From: an uncultured Chitinophagaceae bacterium
Lineage (GTDB): Bacteria > Bacteroidota > Bacteroidia > Chitinophagales > Chitinophagaceae
DNA length: 64,000 bases
Direction: 5' to 3'
Assembly: GCA_937862815.1 (NCBI GenBank)
Contig: CALMED010000002.1
Location: 248,001 to 312,000 of the forward strand
The position numbers and the translations under genes were made by a program. Shown piece by piece: positions 36,901 to 45,867 of the stretch (positions are counted from its first letter, which is position 1; the number at the start of each line of letters is the position of its first letter). The notes under the pieces are model-generated. The model searched no databases. It was not told the origin of the DNA and was given only the letters and a program-made list of their open reading frames with translations.

Positions 36901-37057
36901 GTTTGTGAGCGGTAGGAACCTGCTTACGTTTACCAACTATACCGGTTTGGATCCTGAAGCAGCCGCTGCATTCAACAACCCGCTCAACCGCGGTCTCGAC
37001 CTGAATGTGTTCCCGAACCTGCGCAGCTACCAGGCTGGTGTAACCCTTGGCTTTTAA
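33914..37057 (+). CDS. SusC/RagA-family TonB-linked outer-membrane protein, unit 2
   Basis: A 1047-residue transporter with the same plan as unit 1: signal peptide (FLSLLISTVQLYAQ), regulatory-like domain (VSGKVTDENGQPLAGASI), plug with LKEVVVTGLGTATARKKV and a NVERIEVVQGAAAGTLFGAQ signature, and a barrel ending GVTLGF. The plug differs from the usual DASAAALYGSRG wording (AAAGTLFGAQGANG), placing it in a different SusC subgroup from units 1 and 3. It is followed after 20 bases by its SusD partner. Ligand unknown. Confidence 0.95.
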   Translation: MRKLVLIFLSLLISTVQLYAQEKSVSGKVTDENGQPLAGASITVKGTALGTTTNQGGEFKLSVPANARTLVISSVGYATQEVLIGSQSQFNVSLQTEEASLKEVVVTGLGTATARKKVAIAVESISAKDLPPVPAGSIDRALVGRIPGATIQNTSGQPGQQAAILLRGINTLGSTQPLILVDGVQVNAGGNFNGSGTNTSSRLSDLDLSNVERIEVVQGAAAGTLFGAQGANGVIQIFTKKGAKGAKPSITFNHSTSIDRALRGNLKLAENHFFATNSEGFIVDGSGNRMAPNAFGVYPDPVSTFNASTLNNKPYKEGRVDNLGNLFRQAMTMNHSLNISGGQQGFDYAFNVAHLNQESVVFGRNQRSNLTANMGIDLAKGLKFRTVTQLVYADNNTGGITGQNNVASAIGAANLTRQYIDLLQRNSFGNIVANPGGDNSVNPYYTFDQRRYQALTTRIVQSANLNYKPVKYLEIDYKYGIDNTKYNFEDFINNQTGLLPASGRGSAGIDPINGRITRLNDRETWQNSLLSVFVRTDFEDDFNINLPITTTTQVSYDWRKNNFFRDRSQGTGLPIFPPLNMTTAQSKDASDTRIDFVTYGYLINQRFDYGSLFGVSGGFRADYASTFGEANTPFFFPRGDAYFNVSELLKSDMLTSWKVRAAYGEAGIQPGAYDRQVILGAANIGQSGTLFVPFTAANPALRVERSKELEVGTDLVINPNKKADAIAFKRIALNLTYWTRKGEDVIRAIDVPPSSGVGALLTNAINLESDGWQAALNINVIETKNVTYDFGVNFGRQRTTITRISNGKDIVIGGSGSGQFVLREGVPVGAFFGRKPLGSLDEADSKGVAIIPEAQRGNFEVVNGIVVNKTTKAVAFTNEQVFLGDPTPQFTMTFLNTLTLMKKLTLFVQLDWFQGNKIYNQSRQWLYRDQQHADFDQPVTINGETGAFVAYYNSLYLTNNNNGYFVEDGSFLRLRDVTVTYDFNLSKLKYVKSARLFVSGRNLLTFTNYTGLDPEAAAAFNNPLNRGLDLNVFPNLRSYQAGVTLGF

Positions 37058-37077
37058 TCATCAAAAATTCAACAGCA

Positions 37078-38664
37078 ATGAGATCCTATAACATTTTAAA
37101 GTTTACCGCATTAGCCGGTCTGGCGTTGACCACGACCCTGACGGCTTGCAAAAAGAGTTCGCTGCAGCTGGTGAATCCCAACCAGCCGGGTGAATCGGCG
37201 CTCCAGAGCGAAGAGGGCGCCCGCCGGTTTGCACTGGGTATTTATAACAAGCCCGGACTCAACTACTGGTGGCTGGCCCTCGCCAACCACGACATCATGG
37301 GCGACAGCTATTATATTCCCTGGGGTAACTTTGCCTGGCGTTGGGTGAACCAGGTGTCTACCATCACCACCAGCACAGGTACGGTCATAACCCCTCCGCA
37401 GGGCGGCAGCCAGCAACAGGAGCTCCAGACCCGTAACGACCGGAGTTTTGGTGATGACAACGCCTTCCGCCACGAGTGGCTGGGCATGTATTTTGTCAAC
37501 AACCAGGCCAATGTACTGCTCGCAAATGTGGATGCCATTACTTTTACCGGTAACGCCGATATCAAGAAAAAGGCTCTCCGGGCCTGGGCTTACTGGTGGA
37601 AAGGCTTTGCGTACAGCCGGATCGGCAGTATGTATGTGGCCGGGCTGATAAATGACCAGCCCAACCAGTTCACCAGCGACTTTGTGAGCCCTGCCCGCAT
37701 GATCCAGGAAGGAAATGCCAATTTTGATAAGGCCATTGCCGAACTGACCGGTATCGCGGATAACAGCGCCGACTACCTCGCCATCATCAACGGGATCATT
37801 CCCGACTTTACCAAGGTGGGACGCGGCGGTAACATCACGCCTTCTGAGTTTATCCGCCAGATCAATACCTACAAAGCCCGGAACATCCTGATTGCCAAGA
37901 AACCGGCCGATATCACCTCTGCCGAGTGGACTTCCATTGTTACCTTGTGTAACAACGGTCTGCGCCAGAATGATAAGATCCTCACCGCCCGTTCCAACAA
38001 CGAGAACGATTTTGTGAGCATCACCGGCTGGGCTCCCTGGCGGTTGCTCAACGGCTGGTTCTTTGTTTCGGAGCGCCTGGTACAGGACTTCAAAGCAGGT
38101 GATGCCCGCTTTACCCGCAACGTGGCTCCCCTCGCTTCCACCATCGTAAATGCTGCCGGACGGGGCTTCCAGTATGGAACCCGTTTCCAGCTGCGTGACA
38201 TTGGTATTGGCGGCGATTGGGCCAGCAGCACCACCGGCCGCGCTGAAATTCCCATTGGCACCACCTACGAAGAAAACGAGCTGATGCTGGCAGAAGCTAA
38301 GATCCGCACCAATGATATCCCGGGCGGTGTAGGCCACATCAACAACGTGCGCACCTTCCAGAATGCCGGTCTGGCTGCCCTTCCCGGCACCCTTACCCTG
38401 GCTCAGGCTCTGGAAGAACTGCGTAGTGAGCGCCGGATCGGCCTCTTCCTGAAAGGTGTTTCCTTCTACGATGCCCGCCGCTGGGGTGTGATTGACCCGG
38501 TTAGCCAGGGTGGCGGACGCACCAAGGCCGTTGTGGTACTCACCGGTGGCGGTATCGACAGCGCCACCTTTAACTACAACTACATGCGTTACTGGGATGT
38601 GCCGCTCAACGAGCTGGATTTCAATACGCCCAGCAGCACATCGGTACCGGTTAAAACCAATTAA
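37078..38664 (+). CDS. SusD/RagB-family nutrient-binding lipoprotein, unit 2
   Basis: A 528-residue lipoprotein (lipobox TLTACKK). The body is more divergent than units 1 and 3, with SusD features ARRFALGIYNKP, KALRAWAYWWKGFAYSRIG and the C-terminal EELRSERRIGLFLKGVSFYD block. It is paired with the SusC directly upstream. A strong terminator lies about 30 bases after the stop. Confidence 0.92.
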   Translation: MRSYNILKFTALAGLALTTTLTACKKSSLQLVNPNQPGESALQSEEGARRFALGIYNKPGLNYWWLALANHDIMGDSYYIPWGNFAWRWVNQVSTITTSTGTVITPPQGGSQQQELQTRNDRSFGDDNAFRHEWLGMYFVNNQANVLLANVDAITFTGNADIKKKALRAWAYWWKGFAYSRIGSMYVAGLINDQPNQFTSDFVSPARMIQEGNANFDKAIAELTGIADNSADYLAIINGIIPDFTKVGRGGNITPSEFIRQINTYKARNILIAKKPADITSAEWTSIVTLCNNGLRQNDKILTARSNNENDFVSITGWAPWRLLNGWFFVSERLVQDFKAGDARFTRNVAPLASTIVNAAGRGFQYGTRFQLRDIGIGGDWASSTTGRAEIPIGTTYEENELMLAEAKIRTNDIPGGVGHINNVRTFQNAGLAALPGTLTLAQALEELRSERRIGLFLKGVSFYDARRWGVIDPVSQGGGRTKAVVVLTGGGIDSATFNYNYMRYWDVPLNELDFNTPSSTSVPVKTN

Positions 38665-38692
38665 AAAACCGGTTCTCCCGGTAAATTTTACA

Positions 38693-38726
38693 GCGAGGTT
38701 GCCCCCAAAGGGCAACCTCGCTTTTT
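38693..38726 (+). terminator. Terminator of SusCD unit 2
   Basis: GCGAGGTTGCCC and GGGCAACCTCGC form a perfect 12-bp stem, followed by TTTTT. The remaining gap to 38946 is AT-rich with no gene. Confidence 0.93.
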
Positions 38727-38946
38727 AGTGCCCTGCCCGCCGTTCATAAAAAATTGCCGTTTCCCGGGTTGTTAATGCAGCATTTTGAACCGGTTGATTC
38801 TCTTAGCAACCGTATTCATTCACAATTTTTGGTTAATTTAAAGTGAAAAGCCATTAAATTGCGATGCCCTGGTACCCGTTACGGGTTTCAGGTAGCAGCT
38901 TACCGGAACATCCCTGTAATTATTTCATTTCTAAACCAAAACAAGT

Positions 38947-41900
38947 ATGAGAAGAGCTCTATGCATGCTGTTGTCCCTCTTGTTGCTGCAAACGCAACTC
39001 TGGGCACAAACCAAGACCATCACCGGTAAGGTGACGGACGAGAAAGAAGGAACGCCCCTCTCCGGCGTATCCGTATCCGTAAAAGGCACCCGGGTGGGTA
39101 CTGTTACCGCTCCCGACGGGTCCTTCAAACTGGAAGCTCCGGCCAATGCCCGCATCCTGGTATTCTCCTCTGTAGGATTTGATGCCAAGGAAGTGGTGAT
39201 TGGCAGCGCTACCAGCTTTGCCATTGAACTGTCTCCCGCCCAAAGCAACCTCGAAGAGGTGGTGGTGGTGGCTTACGGTACGGTGAAAAAAGGAGAGTAC
39301 ACCGGTTCTTCGGCACAGATCACGGCCAAAGACATTGAGAACCGCCCCCTCACCAACGTAACCAATGCGCTGGTAGGTTCGGCTCCGGGTATCCAGACCA
39401 CCGTCTCCGGCGGTCAGCCCGGCTCCAGCCCGGCCATCCGCCTTCGTGGCTTTGGTTCCATCAACGCCTCCAGCGCCCCCCTCATCGTGGTGGACGGTGC
39501 TCCCTATGTAGGCGGCCTGGCCAACATCAACCCTGATGACGTGGAGTCTATCTCCACCCTGAAAGACGCCTCCGCCGCCGCTCTTTACGGCAGCCGCGGT
39601 GGAAACGGGGTGATTATGATCACCACCAAGCGCGGAAAGAAAAACCGCAACACCCTCCAGTTCCGGGCTTCGCAGGGCTTTACCTCCCGCGCCGTCCCCG
39701 AGTACGACGTGGTGAATGCCTTCGAATATTATCCCCTCATGTGGGAATCGTTCCGCAACGTACTCACCAATACCAATAACATCCGCCGCTCGGCTGCCGA
39801 CTCCCTGGCATCGGGCCTGTTCCCTCGTTTCACCACCGGTCCCAATACCGGCAAGCAGATCTTCGGCACGCTGGCTTTTGACGATGTGTCGCAGCTTATG
39901 GGGGGGTATAATCCCTTTGCAGGCGTGGCCAACAACCAGATTGTACTGCCCGATGGTACCCTCAACCCGGCCGCTACGGCACTCAAGTACCGCGCCGACG
40001 ATATGGACTGGTTCAAGGCCTTTTACCGCAATGGTAGCCGGGCCGACTACAGCCTTAACTACAGCGGCGGTAACGAGAAATCCGACTATTTCGGTTCTTT
40101 TGGTTACACCAATGAAAAAGGTTTTGTAACCCGCTCCGACCTCAGCCGTTTCACGGGTCGTTTGAACGTGAATACCAACCCGGTGAAATGGTTCAAGACC
40201 GGTACCAACCTCTCCGGTAGTGTAATTGTAAGCAATTTCCCTGCAGAGAGCGGCATTGTAAACCCCTTCTCCTTTGCACGGGGTATGGGTCCCATCTTTC
40301 CGGTATATGCCATCAACCCTACTACGGGTGAATATATACTGGACCAGTTGGGCAACCGTTTTGATTTTGGTAACATCCCCGGTGTAGGTTTCCGCCCGGT
40401 AAACCAGGGCCGTCATGCGATCTACGAAAACATGCTCAATATCGCCCGCTGGCGCCGGAACATTCTCAGTGGCCGGAGCTATGCCGATATTAACTTCACC
40501 AAAGACCTGAAGTTCACCACCAACATCATTTACGATGTGCAGGATTACCAGGAAGAAGGATTTCAGAACCGTTTTATTGGCGATGGTGCCCCCTCCGGCC
40601 GTGCAAGCCGTGAAATTACCCGTGACCAGTCCTACACTTTCAACCAATTGCTGAGCTACAACCGCCGGTTTGGCAAGCACAATGTTGGCGCACTGGCCGG
40701 ACACGAGAACTACTGGTATCAGTTCAATTATTTTTATGGATTCCGGGTTGACCAGTTGTTTAACGATGGCAATACCGAATTCCCCAACTTTGCCACTATC
40801 CAGACCCTGACCTCCCAAACAGATAATCACCGGATTGAAAGCTACCTGTCAAAGGCTAACTATGATTATGATGGGAAGTATTTCCTCTCGGCCGCCCTGC
40901 GCCGCGATGGCAACTCCCGTTTCTACAAGGACGTACGTTGGGCCAACTTCTGGAGCGTAGGCGCTGCCTGGCGTGTTGATAAGGAAAACTTCTTTAAGGC
41001 GAAGTGGGTAGACCAGCTGAAGCTGCGTGGTTCTTACGGCAGCACCGGTATTGAAGCCGGCATTGGTTTCTATCCTTACCAGGGGTTATATGGCCTTGGC
41101 TTTAACAACAATACGGCTGGTGGTGTACTGCAAACAGCCCTCCCCAATTTCGGTCTAACCTGGGAATCCTCCCTGGCACTGGATTTTGGTGTGGACTTCA
41201 CCCTGTTTAAGAACCGCATCAACGGTACGTTTGAATATTTCAACCGCGAGTCCCGCGACCTGATCTTCAACGTTCCTCAACCGCTGTCCAACGGTGGTGC
41301 CACCGGTGGTGTGTTCAGCGTTGCCCAGAACATCGGCAGCATGTTCAACCGGGGTGTGGAACTGCAGGTAACCGGCGAGATCATCAGCAAGCGCGACTTC
41401 TCCTGGAGCGTGATGGTGAATGCCACCCACTTCCGGAACCGCGTAACCAAGATGCCGCCTACTGTTCCCACCATCATCTCCTTCCCGCAGCAGCTGGCCG
41501 AAGGCCGCTCCCGTTATGATTACTTCCTCCGGGACTTTTATGGTGTGGATCCTGCCGACGGTGCCGCACTTTACAGGAACGTGATCACTTTCAACCCGGC
41601 CAACAGCCGCATCATAACCAAGGCTGATGGATCGGCTGATACTGTGACTACCCTGTATTCCAACGCCCGCCAGGTGTATATTGGCAAGTCGTCCATCCCC
41701 GATGTGTATGGCAGCATTCAGAATACCTTCCGGTATAAGAACCTCTCGCTGAGCTTCATGTTCACCTACCAGTTGGGTGGCTATGCCTACGACAACGGTT
41801 ATGCAGGTCTGATGGGTCCCGGCAACCAATACGGTGGCGCTCTTCACAGGGATGCCCTGCTGCGTTGGCAGAAGCCCGGCGACATCACCAATGTACCCCG

Positions 41901-42183
41901 GATGCAGAACGACCAGGGAACCAACTTCAGCGGTTCTTCCAGCCGGTTCCTGATCAGTGCCAGCCACCTGTGGCTCAACAACATAAATCTCTCGTATGAT
42001 CTGCCCAAGAACTTCCTCACCCGCATAGGCGCTGCCGGCGGACGGGTGTTCCTCAGTGGTGAAAACGTGTATTTGTTTGCCAAGCGTAAGGGCATGTTGG
42101 TGAACCAGAACTTTAATGGCACCAACAGCAATACTTATCCGCCTGCACGGGTACTCACCGCAGGTGTCAGTGTTAACTTCTAA
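38947..42183 (+). CDS. SusC/RagA-family TonB-linked outer-membrane protein, unit 3
   Basis: A 1078-residue transporter. It has a signal peptide (MLLSLLLLQTQLWAQ), a regulatory-like domain (ITGKVTDEKEGTPLSGVSV), a plug with EEVVVVAYGTVKKGEYTGS and the classic LKDASAAALYGSRGGNG motif, and a barrel ending LTAGVSVNF. The SusD partner starts 12 bases later. It belongs to the same broad subgroup as unit 1. Ligand unknown. Confidence 0.96.
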   Translation: MRRALCMLLSLLLLQTQLWAQTKTITGKVTDEKEGTPLSGVSVSVKGTRVGTVTAPDGSFKLEAPANARILVFSSVGFDAKEVVIGSATSFAIELSPAQSNLEEVVVVAYGTVKKGEYTGSSAQITAKDIENRPLTNVTNALVGSAPGIQTTVSGGQPGSSPAIRLRGFGSINASSAPLIVVDGAPYVGGLANINPDDVESISTLKDASAAALYGSRGGNGVIMITTKRGKKNRNTLQFRASQGFTSRAVPEYDVVNAFEYYPLMWESFRNVLTNTNNIRRSAADSLASGLFPRFTTGPNTGKQIFGTLAFDDVSQLMGGYNPFAGVANNQIVLPDGTLNPAATALKYRADDMDWFKAFYRNGSRADYSLNYSGGNEKSDYFGSFGYTNEKGFVTRSDLSRFTGRLNVNTNPVKWFKTGTNLSGSVIVSNFPAESGIVNPFSFARGMGPIFPVYAINPTTGEYILDQLGNRFDFGNIPGVGFRPVNQGRHAIYENMLNIARWRRNILSGRSYADINFTKDLKFTTNIIYDVQDYQEEGFQNRFIGDGAPSGRASREITRDQSYTFNQLLSYNRRFGKHNVGALAGHENYWYQFNYFYGFRVDQLFNDGNTEFPNFATIQTLTSQTDNHRIESYLSKANYDYDGKYFLSAALRRDGNSRFYKDVRWANFWSVGAAWRVDKENFFKAKWVDQLKLRGSYGSTGIEAGIGFYPYQGLYGLGFNNNTAGGVLQTALPNFGLTWESSLALDFGVDFTLFKNRINGTFEYFNRESRDLIFNVPQPLSNGGATGGVFSVAQNIGSMFNRGVELQVTGEIISKRDFSWSVMVNATHFRNRVTKMPPTVPTIISFPQQLAEGRSRYDYFLRDFYGVDPADGAALYRNVITFNPANSRIITKADGSADTVTTLYSNARQVYIGKSSIPDVYGSIQNTFRYKNLSLSFMFTYQLGGYAYDNGYAGLMGPGNQYGGALHRDALLRWQKPGDITNVPRMQNDQGTNFSGSSSRFLISASHLWLNNINLSYDLPKNFLTRIGAAGGRVFLSGENVYLFAKRKGMLVNQNFNGTNSNTYPPARVLTAGVSVNF

Positions 42184-42195
42184 ACAAACTGAAAT

Positions 42196-43683
42196 ATGAA
42201 ACGACTCTTATTTCTCTTTACTGTTAGTACGGTTGTGCTGGCTTCCTGTAGCAAAGACTACCTGGAAACCCGCCCCACCAACGCGGTATCCGACGCGGTG
42301 ATCTTTACCAACACCACCGATGCCTGGAAGGCCGTGGAAGGCATGCACCGGTTCCTCTACCGCCAGATGTACGGCTCCCAGGCCCTGGGAGGGATCAGCG
42401 GCAACATGATTTTCATGGATGCGCTGGGCGAAGACCTGGTAATGACCGGCCAGTCCAACGGTTGGTTCATCAACGAATACCGCTGGATCAACCACCGCCT
42501 GGATAACAGCAACATCAACTTCTACAACTACCTGTATTTCTTCTCGTTCATTTCCAATGCCAACCAGATCCTGGCACAGATTGATGCGGCGGCCGGCCCG
42601 GCTGCCGATAAAAACGCCATCAAGGGCCAGGCATATGCCTACCGCGGTTGGGCGTATTTCATGATGATCCAGCTGTACGGCGAACGCTTTGTAAAAGGCG
42701 GCGCCAACAGCGGTCTGGGTCTGCCCATGCGTACGGAACCCACCGTGGGTGCAACCCCGCGTGTTTCGGTAGCGGAGATTTACACCCAGATCAACAAAGA
42801 CCTGGATTCTGCCATCGCCCGCCTGGGAGCTACTCCGGTAACACCCCGCCGCGACAAATCGCATATCAATATCAACGTTGCCCGTGGCTTTAAAGCCCGT
42901 GTAGCGCTTGCCCAGCAGGAGTGGCCGCTTGCCGCCCAGCTGGCTGCCCAGGCCCGCCAGGGTTTTGACCTGATGACCAATGCGGAATACACAAGCGGAT
43001 TCAACAACTATACCAACCGCGAGTGGATCTGGGGTATCCGCCAGCAGGAAGACCAGGGAACGTTCTTCTTCTCGTTCTTTGCTTACTTGTCGGCCAACTT
43101 CAATTCCACCAACATCCGAACCAATCCCAAGGCCATCAACCGCCTCTTGTACGACCAGATCACCAACACAGACATCCGGAAGACCCTGTGGGACCCCACC
43201 GGTACCAACACGGCCTTCCCCATCCCGCTGAACCCCAACGGATCCCGCTTCCCCTTCATGAACCGGAAGTTCCTGGTGGCCAATACGGCGCTCAGCATTG
43301 GTGATGTGCCGCTGATGCGTGCATCTGAGATGATCCTGGTTGAAGCGGAAGCACTGGCCCGCAACGGCCAGGACGGCCCTGCGCAGGATGCCCTCTTCAT
43401 CCTGGCACGGCAGCGTGATCCCAATTACGTGAAGTCCACCAATACCGGCGCCGCCCTCATCAACGAGATCATGATCCAGCGCCGCGTGGAACTCTGGGGT
43501 GAAGGTTTCCGCTTCTACGACCTGAAACGGCTTAACCTGCCGCTGAACCGTACCGGCGCCAACCACAACGCCTCCCTGGCAGGTGTATTTGAAGTACCTG
43601 CAGGCGACATCCGCTGGCAGTTCCTCATTCCGCTGAATGAGATCAACAACACCAACGGCGTGGTGGTGCAGAACCCGCTCTAA
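42196..43683 (+). CDS. SusD/RagB-family nutrient-binding lipoprotein, unit 3
   Basis: A 495-residue lipoprotein (lipobox VLASCSK). SusD landmarks are YLETRPTNAVSDAVIFTNT, GQAYAYRGWAYFMMIQLYGE and the C-terminal IMIQRRVELWGEGFRFYDLK. It is paired with the SusC 12 bases upstream, and a terminator follows within about 30 bases. Confidence 0.95.
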   Translation: MKRLLFLFTVSTVVLASCSKDYLETRPTNAVSDAVIFTNTTDAWKAVEGMHRFLYRQMYGSQALGGISGNMIFMDALGEDLVMTGQSNGWFINEYRWINHRLDNSNINFYNYLYFFSFISNANQILAQIDAAAGPAADKNAIKGQAYAYRGWAYFMMIQLYGERFVKGGANSGLGLPMRTEPTVGATPRVSVAEIYTQINKDLDSAIARLGATPVTPRRDKSHININVARGFKARVALAQQEWPLAAQLAAQARQGFDLMTNAEYTSGFNNYTNREWIWGIRQQEDQGTFFFSFFAYLSANFNSTNIRTNPKAINRLLYDQITNTDIRKTLWDPTGTNTAFPIPLNPNGSRFPFMNRKFLVANTALSIGDVPLMRASEMILVEAEALARNGQDGPAQDALFILARQRDPNYVKSTNTGAALINEIMIQRRVELWGEGFRFYDLKRLNLPLNRTGANHNASLAGVFEVPAGDIRWQFLIPLNEINNTNGVVVQNPL

Positions 43684-43708
43684 GCGCTGATCTGTATGTA
43701 TATATAAA

Positions 43709-43736
43709 AGGGCTGCGTATTCACGCAGCCCTTTTT
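43709..43736. terminator. Terminator between susD unit 3 and the convergent vanZ-like gene
   Basis: The stem AGGGCTGCGT/ACGCAGCCCT is followed by TTTTT on the plus strand. The reverse strand reads TTTTATAT after the stem, so it may work in both directions. The 43737-43866 remainder has no gene. Confidence 0.88.
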
Positions 43737-43866
43737 CTTTGCGGCGGTTGCCTTGTCCTGAAAAAGGCCGGCATCAAGCAGGCTGTTACCGTAAAGGGGG
43801 GCGAACCAGGCAGCTGCCTTTCAATGGCAGGAGGTATTTTTATCTGTTGTTCTTACTGTAATTGGT

Positions 43867-44244
43867 TTATTTCTTCTGCGACAACCAGCCGGCCGCCACC
43901 AGGGCACCAGCCGCATCGGCCACCATATCGCCCCACTCAAAGTCGCGGCCCGTGTACAACTGCACGTATTCCATGGCAAAGCCATACAGGCTGGCCAGCA
44001 GGGCAATGACGTAAACAGTACTCCGTTGCAACGTTGGTTTCTTTATCCACAGGAAGGATCCCCATAAGTAAACAAGGACAAAGAAAAGGGCGGCGTGTAC
44101 CAGTTTGTCGAACTGCGGGATCTTGATGATCCGTTCTTCCGGTATGCCCGCGGACGGCATGGCCAGGAGCAGAAATACCAAGGCCGACCACAGGAGGGCC
44201 GGCCATGGAGACTGTAATAAGGTATTGAAACGTTTCTGCATCAT
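43867..44244 (-). CDS. VanZ-family membrane protein
   Basis: A 125-residue protein with four predicted TM segments ([67 protein letters not shown]). The [11 protein letters not shown] and [22 protein letters not shown] texts match the VanZ-like family; most members have no proven role and are not antibiotic-resistance genes. Its ATG overlaps the gcvH stop, placing it last in the four-gene minus-strand operon. Confidence 0.88.
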   Translation of the reverse strand: MMQKRFNTLLQSPWPALLWSALVFLLLAMPSAGIPEERIIKIPQFDKLVHAALFFVLVYLWGSFLWIKKPTLQRSTVYVIALLASLYGFAMEYVQLYTGRDFEWGDMVADAAGALVAAGWLSQKK

Positions 44245-44621
44245 CCCACCAGGGCCGTGTAGGCGGCGGCGTCCATGAGTTGCTCCACATCGGCGGGATT
44301 GCTCACCGTCATCTTCACCATCCAGCCTTCGCCGTAGGGGTCGTTGTTCACCAGTTCGGGCTGGTTATTGAGCGTGGCGTTCACTTCGGTGATGGTGCCT
44401 GCTACCGGAAGGAACAGGTCGCTCACGGTTTTTACCGCTTCCACGGTGCCGAACACTTCTTCCGCGTTGAGCGACTGGCCCACGGTGTTTACATCTACGT
44501 ACACGATATCACCCAGTTCACGCTGGGCAAAATCGGTGATGCCAATCACGGCTGTGGTGGCATCTTCCATGCGGATCCATTCGTGGTCTTTGGTGTAGCG
44601 GAGTTGTTCGGGAAAGTTCAT
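44241..44621 (-). CDS. gcvH: Glycine cleavage system H protein
   Basis: Lipoyl-carrier protein of the glycine cleavage complex. It has 126 residues, starting [20 protein letters not shown]. The lipoylated Lys is in [31 protein letters not shown] and [13 protein letters not shown] complete the fold. The ATG at 44621 is used; the longer frame to 44672 runs back to the cyclophilin stop. The other gcv genes are not in the window. Confidence 0.95.
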   Translation of the reverse strand: MNFPEQLRYTKDHEWIRMEDATTAVIGITDFAQRELGDIVYVDVNTVGQSLNAEEVFGTVEAVKTVSDLFLPVAGTITEVNATLNNQPELVNNDPYGEGWMVKMTVSNPADVEQLMDAAAYTALVG

Positions 44622-44672
44622 GTGCGGATGATTTTGAGGAATTCTGAACGCAAATTGCTGGTTTTGGGGCAA

Positions 44673-45335
44673 TCAGAAAAATAAAAATTTACGGTGCAGC
44701 CGCATGCGGAGGATGCGTACATCTTCTTTCGGCCGGTCGTACTGGTCGCGGGGCGAGCGGGCAATGGCATCCACCACCTCCATGCCCTTCAGCACTTCGC
44801 CAAAAACGGTGTAGTTCTGGTCGAGGTGCGGCGCTCCCCCCAGCGTTTTATACACCTCCCGCTGGTGGGCGGGTATTTTTCGCCCGCCCATGCGGCGGAT
44901 CTCCGTTTCGTTGAGGCTGCTGTCGGTGAACAGCTTGCCCTGTACAATGTAGAACTGGCAGCTGCTGCTGGCCTTGTCGGGGTTGTTGTCGCGGGCCGCC
45001 GCCAGCGCGCTGCGTTTGTGAAAGAGGGAGGTATCAAACTCGGCGGGGATGCGGTAGTTCAGTCCGCCCGAGCCATAGCGTTTCCCCGCTTCCGCTTTTT
45101 TGGAATCGGGGTCGCCGGCCTGGATCATAAAACCTTCAATTACCCGGTGAAACAACACGCTGTCGTAGAATTTCTGCCGGGTGAGGCGGATTAAATTATC
45201 GCGGTGCTGCGGCGTTTTATCGCTCAGCCGCAGGAAAATAGTTCCCTTGGTTGTTACCAGCTTCACGGTGCGGCGCTGGCCCATGGCGGGGAGTATCATT
45301 AGCAATGCTGCAAAGACAACGAGGAAGAGGCGCAT
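44673..45335 (-). CDS. Exported cyclophilin-type peptidyl-prolyl isomerase
   Basis: A 220-residue periplasmic prolyl isomerase with a signal peptide (MRLFLVVFAALLMILPAMGQ). Cyclophilin motifs are FHRVIEGFMIQAGDP, SSSCQFYIVQG and YTVFGEVLKGMEVVDAIA. An insert (ETEIRRMGGRKIPAHQREV) between core strands is usual for Bacteroidetes members. The ATG at 45335 overlaps the upstream stop (TGATG), so translation is probably coupled. Confidence 0.93.
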   Translation of the reverse strand: MRLFLVVFAALLMILPAMGQRRTVKLVTTKGTIFLRLSDKTPQHRDNLIRLTRQKFYDSVLFHRVIEGFMIQAGDPDSKKAEAGKRYGSGGLNYRIPAEFDTSLFHKRSALAAARDNNPDKASSSCQFYIVQGKLFTDSSLNETEIRRMGGRKIPAHQREVYKTLGGAPHLDQNYTVFGEVLKGMEVVDAIARSPRDQYDRPKEDVRILRMRLHRKFLFF

Positions 45336-45679
45336 CAGAATCCGTTTTGCTGAAAGTAGAGAAGGATGTGGTCTTTGAGAAAGTCTTCCTGCTCCCGCAG
45401 GCCGAGGGTGGGCAGGGGTTTCAGTTGTTTGAAATGGGGCCACCCTTCCCCGTCGGTGTGATCGAATACAAAATACCCGCTCTGCGAAAGAAGGGAACAC
45501 ACGGCCACATGCATGAGGTCCTGCTTCTGTTCCTTGGTGTACTTGTGGCGCAGGTCGCCCAGCTCCTGGATGCCGATGAGGAAGAGCACCGTTTCCAGGT
45601 CGGGCTTTTTTCCAAAACGCTCCACGAGCTTCTGTTCCAGCTCCATCCAGCGTACAAACAAATCATGGGTTGCATCCAT
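45335..45679 (-). CDS. Conserved hypothetical protein, operon head
   Basis: A 114-residue soluble protein beginning MDATHDLFVRWMELEQKL, helical, with KKPDLETVLFLIGIQELGD and QKQDLMHVAVCSLLSQSGYF. I do not recognise a functional family; related wording is familiar from Bacteroidetes hypothetical proteins. The start at 45679 is supported by a perfect minus-strand TATCTTTG four bases upstream. A longer frame to 45811 is rejected. It leads the operon with the cyclophilin, gcvH and vanZ-like genes. Confidence 0.8.
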   Translation of the reverse strand: MDATHDLFVRWMELEQKLVERFGKKPDLETVLFLIGIQELGDLRHKYTKEQKQDLMHVAVCSLLSQSGYFVFDHTDGEGWPHFKQLKPLPTLGLREQEDFLKDHILLYFQQNGF

Positions 45680-45683
45680 CCGG

Positions 45684-45691
45684 CAAAGATA
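45684..45691 (-). promoter_or_regulatory. -7 promoter box TATCTTTG of the four-gene minus operon
   Basis: An exact TAnnTTTG match separated from the ATG at 45679 by CCGG. It implies a leaderless first cistron. Confidence 0.6.
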
Positions 45692-45867
45692 ACAGAAGCG
45701 GAATTGTAAACCTGTACCGGCCATGTTGGTTGCACGGCCCTTTTGCGGCATCCGCTTCACCGTTGTTGCTTTGGCCACATTTTTGCTTGGTCGTTGCACT
45801 CCTCCGTTCATAAATTGTTTTCGGGCGAAGCGGGTGGGGTTGTAATTTCACTCTTCAAATCATTTTC

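Noticed and set aside
43867..44244. Vancomycin-resistance gene
   Set aside because: The VanZ-like family is broad, and no vanHAX genes are nearby.
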